The notes: generated by a model from the letters alone, not told the origin. A stretch of 64,000 nucleotides of DNA from JBNAGF01 sp049801055 (GCF_049801055.1 NZ_JBNAGF010000008.1:62001-126000); one strand, 5' to 3'. Shown: positions 24,710 to 34,844, counted from the stretch's first letter. Translations and numbers: made by a program.

Positions 24710-25737
24710 TGGCTGTCCTTCGTTCTTGTCATCACGGTCGGCGCCAGATCCCCACCTGTCGCTGCCCCGGGTGCTGAAGGCCGCAGGTTTCGAAGCCAGT
24801 GCGCCGCGAGATCGCCCATGAAGCGATCTGGATCAGCCTGCGGCTTTCCCGAGATCAGGCGCCGGAGCCCGTAAATGGCGGAGCCGGCAAGTCGGGCCAT
24901 TGTCGCCACCCCTGCGTAAAGAGATCCGTGGTTCTTTCTGAAATAATGCAGTCTTGAATCGAACCAGTATGGGGGCGTTCTGTCCCAACTCTTCATCCCG
25001 GTGCTGGCCGAGCCGATATGGGCCACGGAACTGTCAGGCAGATAATATACTTCCCATCCGGCACGCGCGGCCCGCAGGCAGAGATCGGTTTCTTCGAAAT
25101 AGAGGAAAAACGTTTCGTCAAAGCCGCCGATCTCGTCGATCATTGCCCGGCGGATCATGAGGCTTGCACCCGCGGTCCAGTCTATGCGGGTTGTCGATTT
25201 CGGGATCTCGATCGGAACGATCGCGTTCTGAAACAGGCGCGAAACAACCCCGGTCCGCGCAGCCATCTCGAACTCGCCCGCCGCACTGGGAAAACGGAAT
25301 GCGGTTCGGTGCGGTTCACCTTCTTCCCCGTGAATGTAACTTCCTGCCATTCCGGCCTTCGGGTGGTTGATCAGAAAGTCGCACAACACCCGGATGGCAC
25401 CGGCGTCAGGCCATGCATCCGAATTCAGAAGGTAGTAGAAATCCGGTGCCTCGCCGGAATTCAGCCCGGTCCGTATTCCGAAATTCACGCCTGCTCCAAA
25501 TCCGCCATTGCGGCCAGCGTCGACAACCCGCACCCGCCCGTCAGCGGCCCATCCCCGCTTGTCGACCTGATCCTGCAGCATCCCGAGCGAATTGTCAGCC
25601 GAGCCGTTCTCGACAATCAGGATCTCCCCGTCCAAATCGGTCATTTCGTGCAGGGCGGCCTCTGTCGCGCGCAGGGTAAGCTCCGGCGTCCGGTAGTTCA
25701 GGATTATGGTCAGGAGTTTCGGGTTGCCTGCTGTCAT
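24706..25737 (-). CDS. GT2-family glycosyltransferase (rhamnosyltransferase-like)
   Basis: 343 residues. LLTIILNYRTPEL opens the GT-A fold, IVENGSADNS follows, LLNSDAWPD (103-111) holds the metal-binding motif, and the acceptor side has FDETFFLYFEETDLCLR (core FFLYFEETDLCL), the pattern seen in WbbL/rhamnosyltransferase-type GT2 enzymes. It lies between PKS and NRPS: four bases after the PKS stop, and its own stop overlaps the NRPS start. That packing argues that it acts on the same pathway, for example glycosylating the PKS/NRPS product or building the sugar it is attached to. Sugar and acceptor unknown. Confidence 0.88.
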   Translation of the reverse strand: MTAGNPKLLTIILNYRTPELTLRATEAALHEMTDLDGEILIVENGSADNSLGMLQDQVDKRGWAADGRVRVVDAGRNGGFGAGVNFGIRTGLNSGEAPDFYYLLNSDAWPDAGAIRVLCDFLINHPKAGMAGSYIHGEEGEPHRTAFRFPSAAGEFEMAARTGVVSRLFQNAIVPIEIPKSTTRIDWTAGASLMIRRAMIDEIGGFDETFFLYFEETDLCLRAARAGWEVYYLPDSSVAHIGSASTGMKSWDRTPPYWFDSRLHYFRKNHGSLYAGVATMARLAGSAIYGLRRLISGKPQADPDRFMGDLAAHWLRNLRPSAPGAATGGDLAPTVMTRTKDSQ

Positions 25738-25741
25738 GGTG

Positions 25742-28700
25742 TCACTCCGCCGCCTGCGCGTGTGCAGGCTTGGGCGCCGCCGTTTCGACCGCGTCGATCG
25801 ATTGCTTCATGCGTTCGGCAAGCACGCTGACATTGGGAACGAGAACCATGCTGTCGTGATCGCCGGGAACTTCGATCACCTGGGTCAGGGGGGCATGTTC
25901 AGTCCAGCCGTTGTCCGGGATCACGTATTCACGCTCTGAACTGACCCATTGACCGCCGGAAACCTTCCAGTGTCGGTCCAGCGGTGGCCGGAACAAGGCC
26001 AGCGGTCCCTGCCATGATTTGACTTGGTAGACGGATACGGCCTCCCGAAAGGCAGCTTCGATCTTGGTGTTGTTAAACGCCGTGGCGGCGTTCAGGGGGG
26101 GAGGCGCCACGCGGCGTTTTTCCAGCTCCCAACGCAGGCGATTTCCGGCCCACTCGCCAAAATAACCAGCACCCTTTGTGCGCAATTCGCTCATCTTGAT
26201 CAGGGCCTTGTCCCGGCGGCTCAGCGCTGGGCGCACAGGCAGAGGGGTATCCAGCAAAACCAGCAATGAAACTTCATCGCCCTGGGCCTTCAACTGCTGC
26301 GCCATCTCATAGGCAGTAATACCGCCACCCGAGAAGCCGCCCAGTAAATAGGGGCCTTCCGACTGGATCTGTTTCAACTCGGCTATGTAGTCCTGCGCGG
26401 CGTCTTCCATTGTCCGGTGGGGCTCGTCGTCACCGATCAGACCCCGGGCCTGTAGGCCGAACACCGGGCGCTCGCCGCCCAACATCAAGGCCAGATGGCG
26501 AAGGTTCAGAACATTCCCGAACATGCCGGCCACAAGAAAGAACGGCGTGGCTTGCCCGTCGCCCTGATGCAGCGGCACCAGATGTGTGAACTCTTGTCGG
26601 TCTTGGCTTTGCGTCCCCGCACTCTCGCCCGTCTCCTCGGCGTCGACCGGACCAATCCGGTCGGCAATGGCCGCGACGGATGGCGCCTCGAACAGGAGGG
26701 AGATCGGGAATTCCACGCCAAAGCTTCGCTTGATCTGAGCGAACAGGCGCACGGCGATAAGAGAATGGCCCCCGAGATCGAAAAAGCTGTCTTCCACGCC
26801 GACCGAGCTGACCCCCAACAGGGCTTCGAACATCCCAGCAAGCGACTTCTCCACCTCGTTGCGCGGGGCGACATAGGCGGTATCGAGCTGCGGCCGTTCA
26901 AAGGATTGGCCTTCTGCATCAGAGGTGGAGACCTGCGCAGCCTGCCGGACAAGGGCGGGCAGTTCCATTGAGCTGATCAGAACCTGCGGCAACCCCGTCG
27001 CCAAAGCCCGTTCAAGCGCTTCTGGCCCCTCATCCGGGCGGATTCCCAAAGAAATGTTCCGATGCAGGCGCTGCTCTTCGGGCGACAGCGGCGTGGTTGT
27101 CGATGCGGCTTCCAAGCCCAGTGCGACGGCATCAGTGTCGGGTCTTTGCGGCTCGTCTAGTGCAAGCGAGCCTGACGTGCGCTGCATTCGGAACCCGCTT
27201 ATGTCCACACAAACATGGCCGTCGGGGTCTGTCAGCGTAACATCAAACGAAACTTCGCCCTCGACAGCATTGAAATCGGCGCTCAATCGGATCCAGGATC
27301 GGATGTCGGCCGGCAATGTCCTCCAGACACGGATTTTGCCGTAGGAGATCGGTACCCAGAGGTTCTGGCCGTTGTAGCCGGGAGCCAGCGAGATAGCCCA
27401 TCCTGTGGCCAGATCCAAAAGCCCGGGGTGCAGTTGCCAGCCGGTGCAGGTATCGCGGAACTCCTCCGGAAGGGACAGCCGCGCAAGGCCTTCGTTCCGG
27501 CCAAGGGCTGTAGATTGCAGAACGTGCCACCGCGGACCAAACTGCAGGTGTGTTTCTTGCGGCGATTTCAACCGTTGTCCGGGTTCGCCGTGATGTGTTT
27601 CAGGGCAGCGGGCCGCGATCTCGTCCAGGACCACCGGAGGCGGCGCGACCCCGACCGGGTGCAAGCTGGCCTGCGCGTTCAGAACATAACCGCCTGCGGC
27701 CTTGGAATGGACCGAGAACGCCGTTGTCTCACCGTCGTCTTCCATCCGGATCACGGTCTCGCGCGGAGCCTGATCGGATGCTGTCAGCGGACGGAAGAAA
27801 TAGAGGTCGCGGATTTCGAACCCGTCGGTGTTGCCCTGTGCTGCAAGGGATTGTGCGGCAAGTTCCACATACCCTGTCCCCGGCATCAGTGCGGCCCCGG
27901 CAGCAGTGCGGTGTTCGTCAAACACCCAGCTGGTCTCGGGCGAGAATGTCGAGGCAAATAGACGGTTGCCGCTTGCATCGAACCCTGCTTCATCAAGAAG
28001 CGGGAGGTCGCAGGGATCCCGGTCGGACGGAGCAACCCGGCCCTCGCGCGCTGACTTTGCATCGGCGGCCATACCGACCTCGGACCAAACGCCCCAGTCG
28101 ATGGCAACAACCTTGGTTGCGGCGGATCTGCGCGATGCGGCCCATGCGTTGAGATACTCGTTGGCGGCGATGTAGTCGACCTGGCCGGCCGGTCGCGTCA
28201 CGGTAGACGAGGAGGAGAACAGAACCATCACCTCCAACATTCCATCCGGGAACAGCGTATCGAGAACCTGAAGCCCGGTGATCTTCGGCGCCAGAACCTT
28301 GGCGATTGAACTGTCGGTTTTAGCCAGCAACGGCCCGTCATCTATTTGACCTGCGGCGTGGATTACACCGTGCACGGCGCCAAACTCTTCTTCGGCTATA
28401 GCCAGCGCGTCGCGCATCTGATCCAGATTGCAGACATCTGCCGCAATCGCCATCACGGCACCTGTGTCGATCTGTTCGAGATGGTTCAGCGCCCGAATCC
28501 GACGGGCGGTACGGTCTGCCGGGCCATGACTGTTCAACCAATCTGCGCGGGCATCGGCTTCGGGAAGCGGGTCGCGCGAAAGCAGGATCACGTTGGCTGC
28601 GTGCTGCGTCATCAGGTGCTCGGCCAACGTCTGGCCAATGCCGCCGAACCCTCCGGTTATCAGATAAGTTCCACCCTGACGAATGGTGGACTTGTCCGCT

Positions 28701-31700
28701 GCGACGATCGGTTGTTGCCGATAGCTGAGACCAAACCGCCGTTCGCCCCGCAGGGCCGCATTCGTGTTTTCGGGTTCGGCAAGCAATTCCTCGAGGATGC
28801 GCGGCGTCAACAGATCGGGCGTGCTCTCGGGAGTACGCAACCGACCCAGCCATCCAACCGGTTCAGGGCGATCCAGTTCCAGATCAACGGTCGCCACGGT
28901 TACGCCCGGCATCTCGCGCGGCAGCACGCCAGCCGGGCCGGCGATCATTGTCTTTTCGGGATAGGGCAGGGCTTCTTCGCTCACCTGCGCTGCCCCGGTG
29001 GTAAAAACGGTCATATGCAGGGCCGGCAGGTCGGCCGCGCTCAGCGCCTGGGCAAGATAGGTGAGACTGTAAAATCCCTGCTCCAGATTGCGAACATGAA
29101 ATGAGGACCCGGGGCGGTAGCTTTCGGTATCGGTCACAAGCCAGAAATGGCCCACCCGATCCGGCAGCCGGTCGGCTTCGGTCAAGGCGGCGATCAGATC
29201 GTCATATCCGTGTCGACCTTGTTCCGGCGGGAGCTGATAGCTGTTCTCATCAAGGCGGGCGAAAGTGTCGCCGGCAACAACACGGGTGACGCGATGACCG
29301 GCCTGCGCGAGCTTCTCAGCGACCGGTGCGGCGACCCTCGCGGTATCCTCGAAGATCAGCCAGTCGAGCGGAACCGCACCCAGTTCGGTATCGATCTCGA
29401 TGTCACAATCCGCCAGACGGGGGCGCCAGACCGGGCGATAGAACCAGTCTTTCAGATCATCATGACGCCGCGGAGCCGGTTCGATTTCGGAGGGCGCAAC
29501 TTTGCCCGGTTCGATGTAGTAGGTGCTGCGTTGAAAGGCGTAGGTGGGCAATGGCAGCCGGTTGCGCCGGGCCTCTCCCCAGATCTGGGGCCAGTCGGCG
29601 TCGACACCGCAGGCCCAGAGGCGTCCGATCACACCGAGAAAAAAGACGTCATCTGCCACATGGTGATCCGGGTGGCGCAGTGTGCTTAGAACTTGCCCCG
29701 GACGCACCCCGTTGTTCATTTGCGCCAGCGCGCTCAGCGCCTTGCCGGGGCCAACCTCGAGAAACACCCGGTCGGGCGCGGCCAGCGTTTCGATACACTT
29801 GGCGAACTGAACGGTATTGCGCAGCTGCTCGACCCAGTAGTCCGGGTTGGTGGCCTGTTCCGGGGTCAGCGGCTGGCCGGACCTGTTCGAGATCACCGGG
29901 GTTTCCGGCGCACTGAGCGACAGCCCGGCCAGGAACGCGCGATAGTCGGACAGGATCGGTTCGAGCATTCGGGAATGGGCCGCAATATCAATCTGGATCC
30001 GCTGATGGTCGACCTCGCGCGCTGAGAGTGTCTGCGAAAGAGCATCAATGGCTGTCTGCGGTCCGGATACGGCTGTCAGGTTCGGTGCGTTGACAGATGC
30101 GATATCAAGATCGGGCCCGATCAGTTGTTCGACCTCGGCCAGCGGCAAAGAGATCGATAGCATCCCGCCCTTGGGAACTTGGTCAAACAGTCGTCCGCGC
30201 AGCAGGACGAGGTCGATGCAATCTTCGAACGAAATAACACCCGCAAGGCACGCTGCGGTGTTCTCACCCATCGAATGTCCGACCAAAGCGGCCGGCTGGA
30301 TGCCCCAACTCTGCCACAGCTGTGCCAGTGCATACTCTACGATCATGATGAGCGGCAGTTGGACCGAAGGCTGTTGCAACTTAACGTCGGCCTCGCCCGG
30401 ATCGGGCTCGGGCAGCCAGATCGCGCGGATATCGTAGTCGATCTGCTTTTCAAGATGCTCAAGCCCGCGATCCATCCAGTCAGCAAAAACCGGCTCGGTC
30501 TCGTAAAGATCCCGGGCCATACCGGCGTATTGGGCGCCGCCTCCGGGGAACATGAATACCGTGTCCGGAGAGGAGCCCAGAAGATCGTGGGTAAAGACGC
30601 TGCGCGGGTCGCCCGCCTCTAGCAGGGCTGCGGCGTCGTCCGCAGTTTCCGCCACTACGACACGGCGCTTTTCAAAGCCCCGGCGGCCTTCCTTCAGGGT
30701 AAACGATACATCGGCCAGATCTGTTTCAGGGTGGTTGCGCAGCCATTCGGTCAGCGCCGTCGTGTTCCCGTCCAAAGCGGCGCGGGAACGGGCGGACAGA
30801 CAGAGAATGTGGAACGGAAATTCGCTTTCCTCAGAGGCGGAACGTTTGGGCGCCTCTTCCAAGATTGCGTGGGCATTTGTTCCGCCAACCCCAAGCGAGT
30901 TTACGGCGCCGCGTCGTGGCCCGACACCGGATACCCATTCGGTTAGACGGTCGTTGACCCGGAAAGGCGAAGTATCGAAGTCGATCGTCGGGTTTGGCTT
31001 TTCGAAACCCAGCGACGGCGGAATCTGGCGGTGGTGCAGCGCCATTGCCGTTTTGGCAAGACTGGCCACCCCGGCGGCGGTATCCAAATGGCCGATATTG
31101 GTTTTCACAGAACCGATACAGCAATAGCCGGTGGCATCAGTTTGACGGCGATAGGCTTCGGTTAGGGCCGAGACCTCGATCGGGTCACCAAGATACGTGC
31201 CGGTTCCGTGACACTCCACGTGATCGATCGTTTCAGCCGAGACATTCGCGGTTTCCAAAGCTTTGGTGACTGCAGCGGCTTGCCCGTCAACGCTTGGGGC
31301 GAGGTACCCGGCCTTGGCGGCCCCGTCATTGTTGATCGCCGTGCCTTTGATAACCGCCCAGATATGGTCACCGTCGGCCACCGCATCTTCCAGGCGCCGC
31401 AAGGCCACTACTCCGGCGCCGGACCCGAACACTGTGCCTTGCGCCCGGTGATCGAAGGCATGGCAATGACCGTCCGGCGAAAGTATCTCGTTCTCCTTGT
31501 AGAGATAGCCACGCCCCTGTGGCAGCTCGATCGTCACGCCACCGGCCAGCGCCATGTCGATTTCGCCATCTCGCAGTGCCTCGCACGCATAGTGAACTGC
31601 GACCAAAGATGTCGAGCAGGCCGTCTGGACGTTCACCGAAGGGCCCTTGAGGTCAAACACGTGGCTTGCACGGGTCGACAGGAAATCCTTGTCGTTTCCG

Positions 31701-32167
31701 GTGTGGCGCAACAGGAACATGCCCACGTCATCCACAAGTCCGGGATTCGAGCAGATGTTGAAATAGAAGTAGCTGCCCATTCCACAGCCTGCATATACCC
31801 CTATCTTGCCGTCGAGATCTTCGGGTGGATGGCCGGATTGCTCCATTGCCTCCCATGCAACTTCGAGAAATTTTCGATGCTGTGGGTCAAGGATTGCCGC
31901 TTCTTTCGGACTGAACCCAAAGAACTCAGCGTCAAAATCGGCAAAACCATCCAGCGGGGCTGAGGACGGGACATAGTTTGGGTCATCCAGCCGTGCCGGG
32001 TTCTCGCCGTTTTTCAGCAGCGTTTCCTGATCCAGAACAACGATGGATTCGACACCATCGCGAAGGTTCTCCCAGAAATGCGCAGCCGAAGATGCTCCCG
32101 GCACGCTGACCGAAAGACCGACAATTGCGATATCGCTCGCAGAGCATACTGAACCTTCTGACTTCAT
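25742..32167 (-). CDS. Type I polyketide synthase, KS-AT-KR-DH-ACP-TE
   Basis: 2141 residues from ATG 32167; an upstream in-frame TTG at 32215 has a GGGGCGG stretch and remains possible. KS about 11-440 with Cys 184 (TACSTS), His 320 and His 360. AT about 535-820 with GHSMG (Ser 632) and IAAHS (His 731). KR about 1160-1365 with TGGFGGIG and Tyr 1332. DH-like region about 1395-1665 with His 1419 in HRTAAGAALMP and Asp 1585 in LHPGLLD. A KR-tail-like segment (about 1700-1740), ACP Ser 1802 (FFDLGGHSL) and thioesterase with GFSGG (Ser 1946) and His 2103. The KR-then-DH order differs from usual modules. One extension with reduction and possible dehydration is predicted, perhaps on the formyl-glycyl starter from the NRPS. 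No enoylreductase or methyltransferase. Confidence 0.94.
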   Translation of the reverse strand: MKSEGSVCSASDIAIVGLSVSVPGASSAAHFWENLRDGVESIVVLDQETLLKNGENPARLDDPNYVPSSAPLDGFADFDAEFFGFSPKEAAILDPQHRKFLEVAWEAMEQSGHPPEDLDGKIGVYAGCGMGSYFYFNICSNPGLVDDVGMFLLRHTGNDKDFLSTRASHVFDLKGPSVNVQTACSTSLVAVHYACEALRDGEIDMALAGGVTIELPQGRGYLYKENEILSPDGHCHAFDHRAQGTVFGSGAGVVALRRLEDAVADGDHIWAVIKGTAINNDGAAKAGYLAPSVDGQAAAVTKALETANVSAETIDHVECHGTGTYLGDPIEVSALTEAYRRQTDATGYCCIGSVKTNIGHLDTAAGVASLAKTAMALHHRQIPPSLGFEKPNPTIDFDTSPFRVNDRLTEWVSGVGPRRGAVNSLGVGGTNAHAILEEAPKRSASEESEFPFHILCLSARSRAALDGNTTALTEWLRNHPETDLADVSFTLKEGRRGFEKRRVVVAETADDAAALLEAGDPRSVFTHDLLGSSPDTVFMFPGGGAQYAGMARDLYETEPVFADWMDRGLEHLEKQIDYDIRAIWLPEPDPGEADVKLQQPSVQLPLIMIVEYALAQLWQSWGIQPAALVGHSMGENTAACLAGVISFEDCIDLVLLRGRLFDQVPKGGMLSISLPLAEVEQLIGPDLDIASVNAPNLTAVSGPQTAIDALSQTLSAREVDHQRIQIDIAAHSRMLEPILSDYRAFLAGLSLSAPETPVISNRSGQPLTPEQATNPDYWVEQLRNTVQFAKCIETLAAPDRVFLEVGPGKALSALAQMNNGVRPGQVLSTLRHPDHHVADDVFFLGVIGRLWACGVDADWPQIWGEARRNRLPLPTYAFQRSTYYIEPGKVAPSEIEPAPRRHDDLKDWFYRPVWRPRLADCDIEIDTELGAVPLDWLIFEDTARVAAPVAEKLAQAGHRVTRVVAGDTFARLDENSYQLPPEQGRHGYDDLIAALTEADRLPDRVGHFWLVTDTESYRPGSSFHVRNLEQGFYSLTYLAQALSAADLPALHMTVFTTGAAQVSEEALPYPEKTMIAGPAGVLPREMPGVTVATVDLELDRPEPVGWLGRLRTPESTPDLLTPRILEELLAEPENTNAALRGERRFGLSYRQQPIVAADKSTIRQGGTYLITGGFGGIGQTLAEHLMTQHAANVILLSRDPLPEADARADWLNSHGPADRTARRIRALNHLEQIDTGAVMAIAADVCNLDQMRDALAIAEEEFGAVHGVIHAAGQIDDGPLLAKTDSSIAKVLAPKITGLQVLDTLFPDGMLEVMVLFSSSSTVTRPAGQVDYIAANEYLNAWAASRRSAATKVVAIDWGVWSEVGMAADAKSAREGRVAPSDRDPCDLPLLDEAGFDASGNRLFASTFSPETSWVFDEHRTAAGAALMPGTGYVELAAQSLAAQGNTDGFEIRDLYFFRPLTASDQAPRETVIRMEDDGETTAFSVHSKAAGGYVLNAQASLHPVGVAPPPVVLDEIAARCPETHHGEPGQRLKSPQETHLQFGPRWHVLQSTALGRNEGLARLSLPEEFRDTCTGWQLHPGLLDLATGWAISLAPGYNGQNLWVPISYGKIRVWRTLPADIRSWIRLSADFNAVEGEVSFDVTLTDPDGHVCVDISGFRMQRTSGSLALDEPQRPDTDAVALGLEAASTTTPLSPEEQRLHRNISLGIRPDEGPEALERALATGLPQVLISSMELPALVRQAAQVSTSDAEGQSFERPQLDTAYVAPRNEVEKSLAGMFEALLGVSSVGVEDSFFDLGGHSLIAVRLFAQIKRSFGVEFPISLLFEAPSVAAIADRIGPVDAEETGESAGTQSQDRQEFTHLVPLHQGDGQATPFFLVAGMFGNVLNLRHLALMLGGERPVFGLQARGLIGDDEPHRTMEDAAQDYIAELKQIQSEGPYLLGGFSGGGITAYEMAQQLKAQGDEVSLLVLLDTPLPVRPALSRRDKALIKMSELRTKGAGYFGEWAGNRLRWELEKRRVAPPPLNAATAFNNTKIEAAFREAVSVYQVKSWQGPLALFRPPLDRHWKVSGGQWVSSEREYVIPDNGWTEHAPLTQVIEVPGDHDSMVLVPNVSVLAERMKQSIDAVETAAPKPAHAQAAE

Positions 32168-32428
32168 TTTGTGATTGGACGATCCTGCGTCATGCTTCCC
32201 CCGAACTTGGGACAATGGTAGATGACCGCCCCGCCCCCCGGAAGTGAGATCGACAGCGCGGCATTGTAGATTTCAGCCTAATGGATTGTTTTTGGGAAAC
32301 AAATCATTTCCGGTGTAAATCACCATTGCCTCAATCGGTTCAACGAAGCCCTAGTTTTCGTCGATTTGGGGCAAGGATGAGAACAATAGCTGAAAGCTTG
32401 CCCCGCCAGCTCAGAAACGGCCGTTCCT

Positions 32429-33892
32429 TTAAAGAATCGATCGGCTTCCCGACTTGTCCCGATTGGGTTGCATCACGCTGCCATCTGAAAAAATCTTGTT
32501 GCTTTTTGATGCTTTGGCGGGATATCGCTGCCGCTCGACATAACCCAATACAGCGCCGGCACACATCCAGGTCAGTGGAACCAAAGTAGCATTCAGCAGC
32601 ATGTCCACCATCGTTGCCGCCAGCAGGATCGAAATCGGAGCCACAAAAGGCGATATTTCCGAGTTGGACATCTTCCGCATCTGCAAGGCCATCATTGCGA
32701 TTGGCGTCGCCAAGAGCCCCATCTCGGCTATGTATCCCGTCCACCCAAGGGTGCCGAAAACGATGATCCACCGACCGTCGGGAATGGTAAGGATCTGGCG
32801 CGTTTCCTCGTGTCGGATCAGGTTTCGGCTCCAGCCGCCCCAACCAAAAAGTGGCTTTTCATCAGCTCTTGCCAACAACGCATCCTCGTTGGTGAAGCGG
32901 TATCCCAGCGATTGTGCGCGATCCGGGCTGATGGCATTCGCCTGTTCCAAAATCCAATCCAGCGGGATCATGCCCGTGTTGCGCAAAATGGGATAGGCGA
33001 CTGCCAATGTCGCGCAACAGACCGCTACGCTGATCTGCTGACGTGGCGAGGCAAACAGAATGACCGGCAGGAAAACCAGCCCATACAACAGCGAAGCGAG
33101 GCTCTTGCAGAGAATGAGCACTACGAAAAGATAGATAACGGCTGCGAACAGGCGGGTCCGTTCTTCGCGCTCGGCAACCCTTGCCAATGTGGCCGTCGCC
33201 AGGATGGCGTTAAGAAAGAAAAAGGCCAGCCACAACGCATGTGGAAGGAAAACAATCGGCCTGAAGCCGCCGCTGCGCATCATCTGGTCAAAGCTGTGCT
33301 GAAAGAACCCGTAGATCCAGGTGTGTAACTGAGGGCTGAATCTAATCTCGAACAAGGCAGGCAGGGAGTAGAACAACCCACCCAACATGATCGCTACCAG
33401 CAATTCCCGCATACCTTCCTCGGTCGACAAATATTGCCGTGCCAGCAACAGTGGTAGCAGCAGGATTGCCTGATTGGAAATAAACGAGAACAGGTCACGC
33501 AGGCTCAGTCCTGGCTGGGCTGGGACAATGTAAAGTATGGGGTCGCTGTTGGCGATGACCTGAAAAATCAGGGGATCGCCGTTGGTTAACACGGTCGGGA
33601 TGGCGCACAGCACATAAAGTACGGTTAGCAGTTTTGCCACCGGTGCTCGCGGCAGCAGCTCGACCTTCCGCCTGGCTACGAACGCACAAATCACAAATGC
33701 GCTCAGGTTGGGGATCGAAACCTTGTCGAGATCCGGCACCAACGGCAGGTCCAGCGCAGCGCCTTGCGGCAACAGAAGATACCCGCCGAGAATACTCCAC
33801 AGGATCGCCCGCTCCGTGGAAAGCCGTTTGAACAAGACCACGCAGATCAGCGGCCAAGCAAAAAGCATCAGAAAGGCAAAACTGTTGGGCAT
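32429..33892 (-). CDS. Wzy-like O-antigen/exopolysaccharide polymerase
   Basis: 487 residues with about ten or more hydrophobic helices and a large loop in the second half (about 330-385, including ARADEKPLFGWGGWSRN), the layout of Wzy/O-antigen ligase family proteins. The motif around PLFGWGGW resembles the conserved GxG region of the large periplasmic loop. It would join flipped repeat units into polymer in the inner membrane. It lies 261 bases upstream of the PKS on the same strand, so it may share the transcript or have its own end. Ligase versus polymerase cannot be separated by sequence alone, but presence of Wzx and Wzc-like genes favours polymerase. Confidence 0.8.
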   Translation of the reverse strand: MPNSFAFLMLFAWPLICVVLFKRLSTERAILWSILGGYLLLPQGAALDLPLVPDLDKVSIPNLSAFVICAFVARRKVELLPRAPVAKLLTVLYVLCAIPTVLTNGDPLIFQVIANSDPILYIVPAQPGLSLRDLFSFISNQAILLLPLLLARQYLSTEEGMRELLVAIMLGGLFYSLPALFEIRFSPQLHTWIYGFFQHSFDQMMRSGGFRPIVFLPHALWLAFFFLNAILATATLARVAEREERTRLFAAVIYLFVVLILCKSLASLLYGLVFLPVILFASPRQQISVAVCCATLAVAYPILRNTGMIPLDWILEQANAISPDRAQSLGYRFTNEDALLARADEKPLFGWGGWSRNLIRHEETRQILTIPDGRWIIVFGTLGWTGYIAEMGLLATPIAMMALQMRKMSNSEISPFVAPISILLAATMVDMLLNATLVPLTWMCAGAVLGYVERQRYPAKASKSNKIFSDGSVMQPNRDKSGSRSIL

Positions 33893-34097
33893 TGTCCGTT
33901 TGGCTACTTGGTTGCGGGTCAGAAATGTTGACCAAGTCTATCAGGGGGCGCCCCGGCTGTCGCTCAGGATTGGTCACAAGCCAGGCAAGCATTGCAGGGA
34001 TACAACGCCGCGGGATTCCGCTGATCGTGGGCGTAGCAGTCAAAGCGGTGATTTCCTAAACAGTCTGCGGGTGCCAAACCAAAAAAGGGCCGGGTCC

Positions 34098-34844
34098 GTG
34101 CAATTCGAATTCTCGGGGCAGACGATCGCCATCAACATTCCAAACTGGTCCGAACTGGAACACGAGCTCCGTGCGCGTTTCCAGAGGCGCGAAGGATTTG
34201 CTCTTGCGACGGTGAATTTGGATCACTTGGCCAAAATGACTCGGGACACAGAATTCGTTGCCGCCTATGCGGCACAGGATCTTGTCGTCGCGGATGGGCG
34301 ACCGGTGGTTTGGCTGTCGCAGCTTGCGGGTCAGCCTGTGGATCTTTTGCCGGGCTCCGAAATCATCGAACCTCTTTGCCGGCTTGCCGCGGATTGCGGG
34401 GTCAGGGTCGGGATGGTTGGCAGCACCAAGGAGGCCCTTGCTGACGCATCGCAGGTGCTGGTTGCGCATGCGCCCGGTCTGGATGTTGCCTTACAGATTG
34501 CGCCGTCGGGCGAGTTCGATCCGGACGGGGAAGAGGCCGCCACTATTCTAGAGCGTCTTTGTGATGAACAGATACAGATGTGTTTTCTGGCTTTGGGCGC
34601 ACCCAAGCAGGAAAAATTGGCAAAGCGCGGTCGGGCCGAGGCACCATCGGTCGGCTTTGTCTCTATTGGTGCCGGGCTGGACTTTCTGGGTGGCCACCAG
34701 GTCAGAGCCCCGCGCTGGACGCGGGTAATTGCTATGGAGTGGTTATGGAGGGCGATGAGTGATCCGGTCAGGTTGGTGCCGCGATACGCCCGTTGTTTCG
34801 CCATCCTTCCCGGGCAAGTGGTGCAGGCAATACGACAGCGTTGA
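34098..34844 (+). CDS. WecG/TagA/CpsF-family glycosyltransferase (GT26)
   Basis: 248 residues from GTG 34098, with GGGCCGGG just upstream; the frame is open further 5' but the family N-terminus starts here. Seen: FALATVNLDHLAKM (35-47 region), VVADGRPVVWLSQLAG, FLALGAPKQEKLA and GAGLDFLGGHQVRAPRW, all conserved in enzymes that add N-acetylmannosamine-type or glucuronic sugars to lipid-linked intermediates. It likely adds a sugar to the undecaprenyl-linked repeat unit at the cytoplasmic membrane. It ends next to the converging GT2 gene. Confidence 0.9.
   Translation: MQFEFSGQTIAINIPNWSELEHELRARFQRREGFALATVNLDHLAKMTRDTEFVAAYAAQDLVVADGRPVVWLSQLAGQPVDLLPGSEIIEPLCRLAADCGVRVGMVGSTKEALADASQVLVAHAPGLDVALQIAPSGEFDPDGEEAATILERLCDEQIQMCFLALGAPKQEKLAKRGRAEAPSVGFVSIGAGLDFLGGHQVRAPRWTRVIAMEWLWRAMSDPVRLVPRYARCFAILPGQVVQAIRQR

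Noticed and set aside
809..32167. Siderophore cluster interpretation
   Set aside because: The basic-looking A-domain code and formyltransferase would fit hydroxamate chemistry, but there is no ornithine N-hydroxylase, TonB receptor, iron ABC transporter or Fur-like box in the window.
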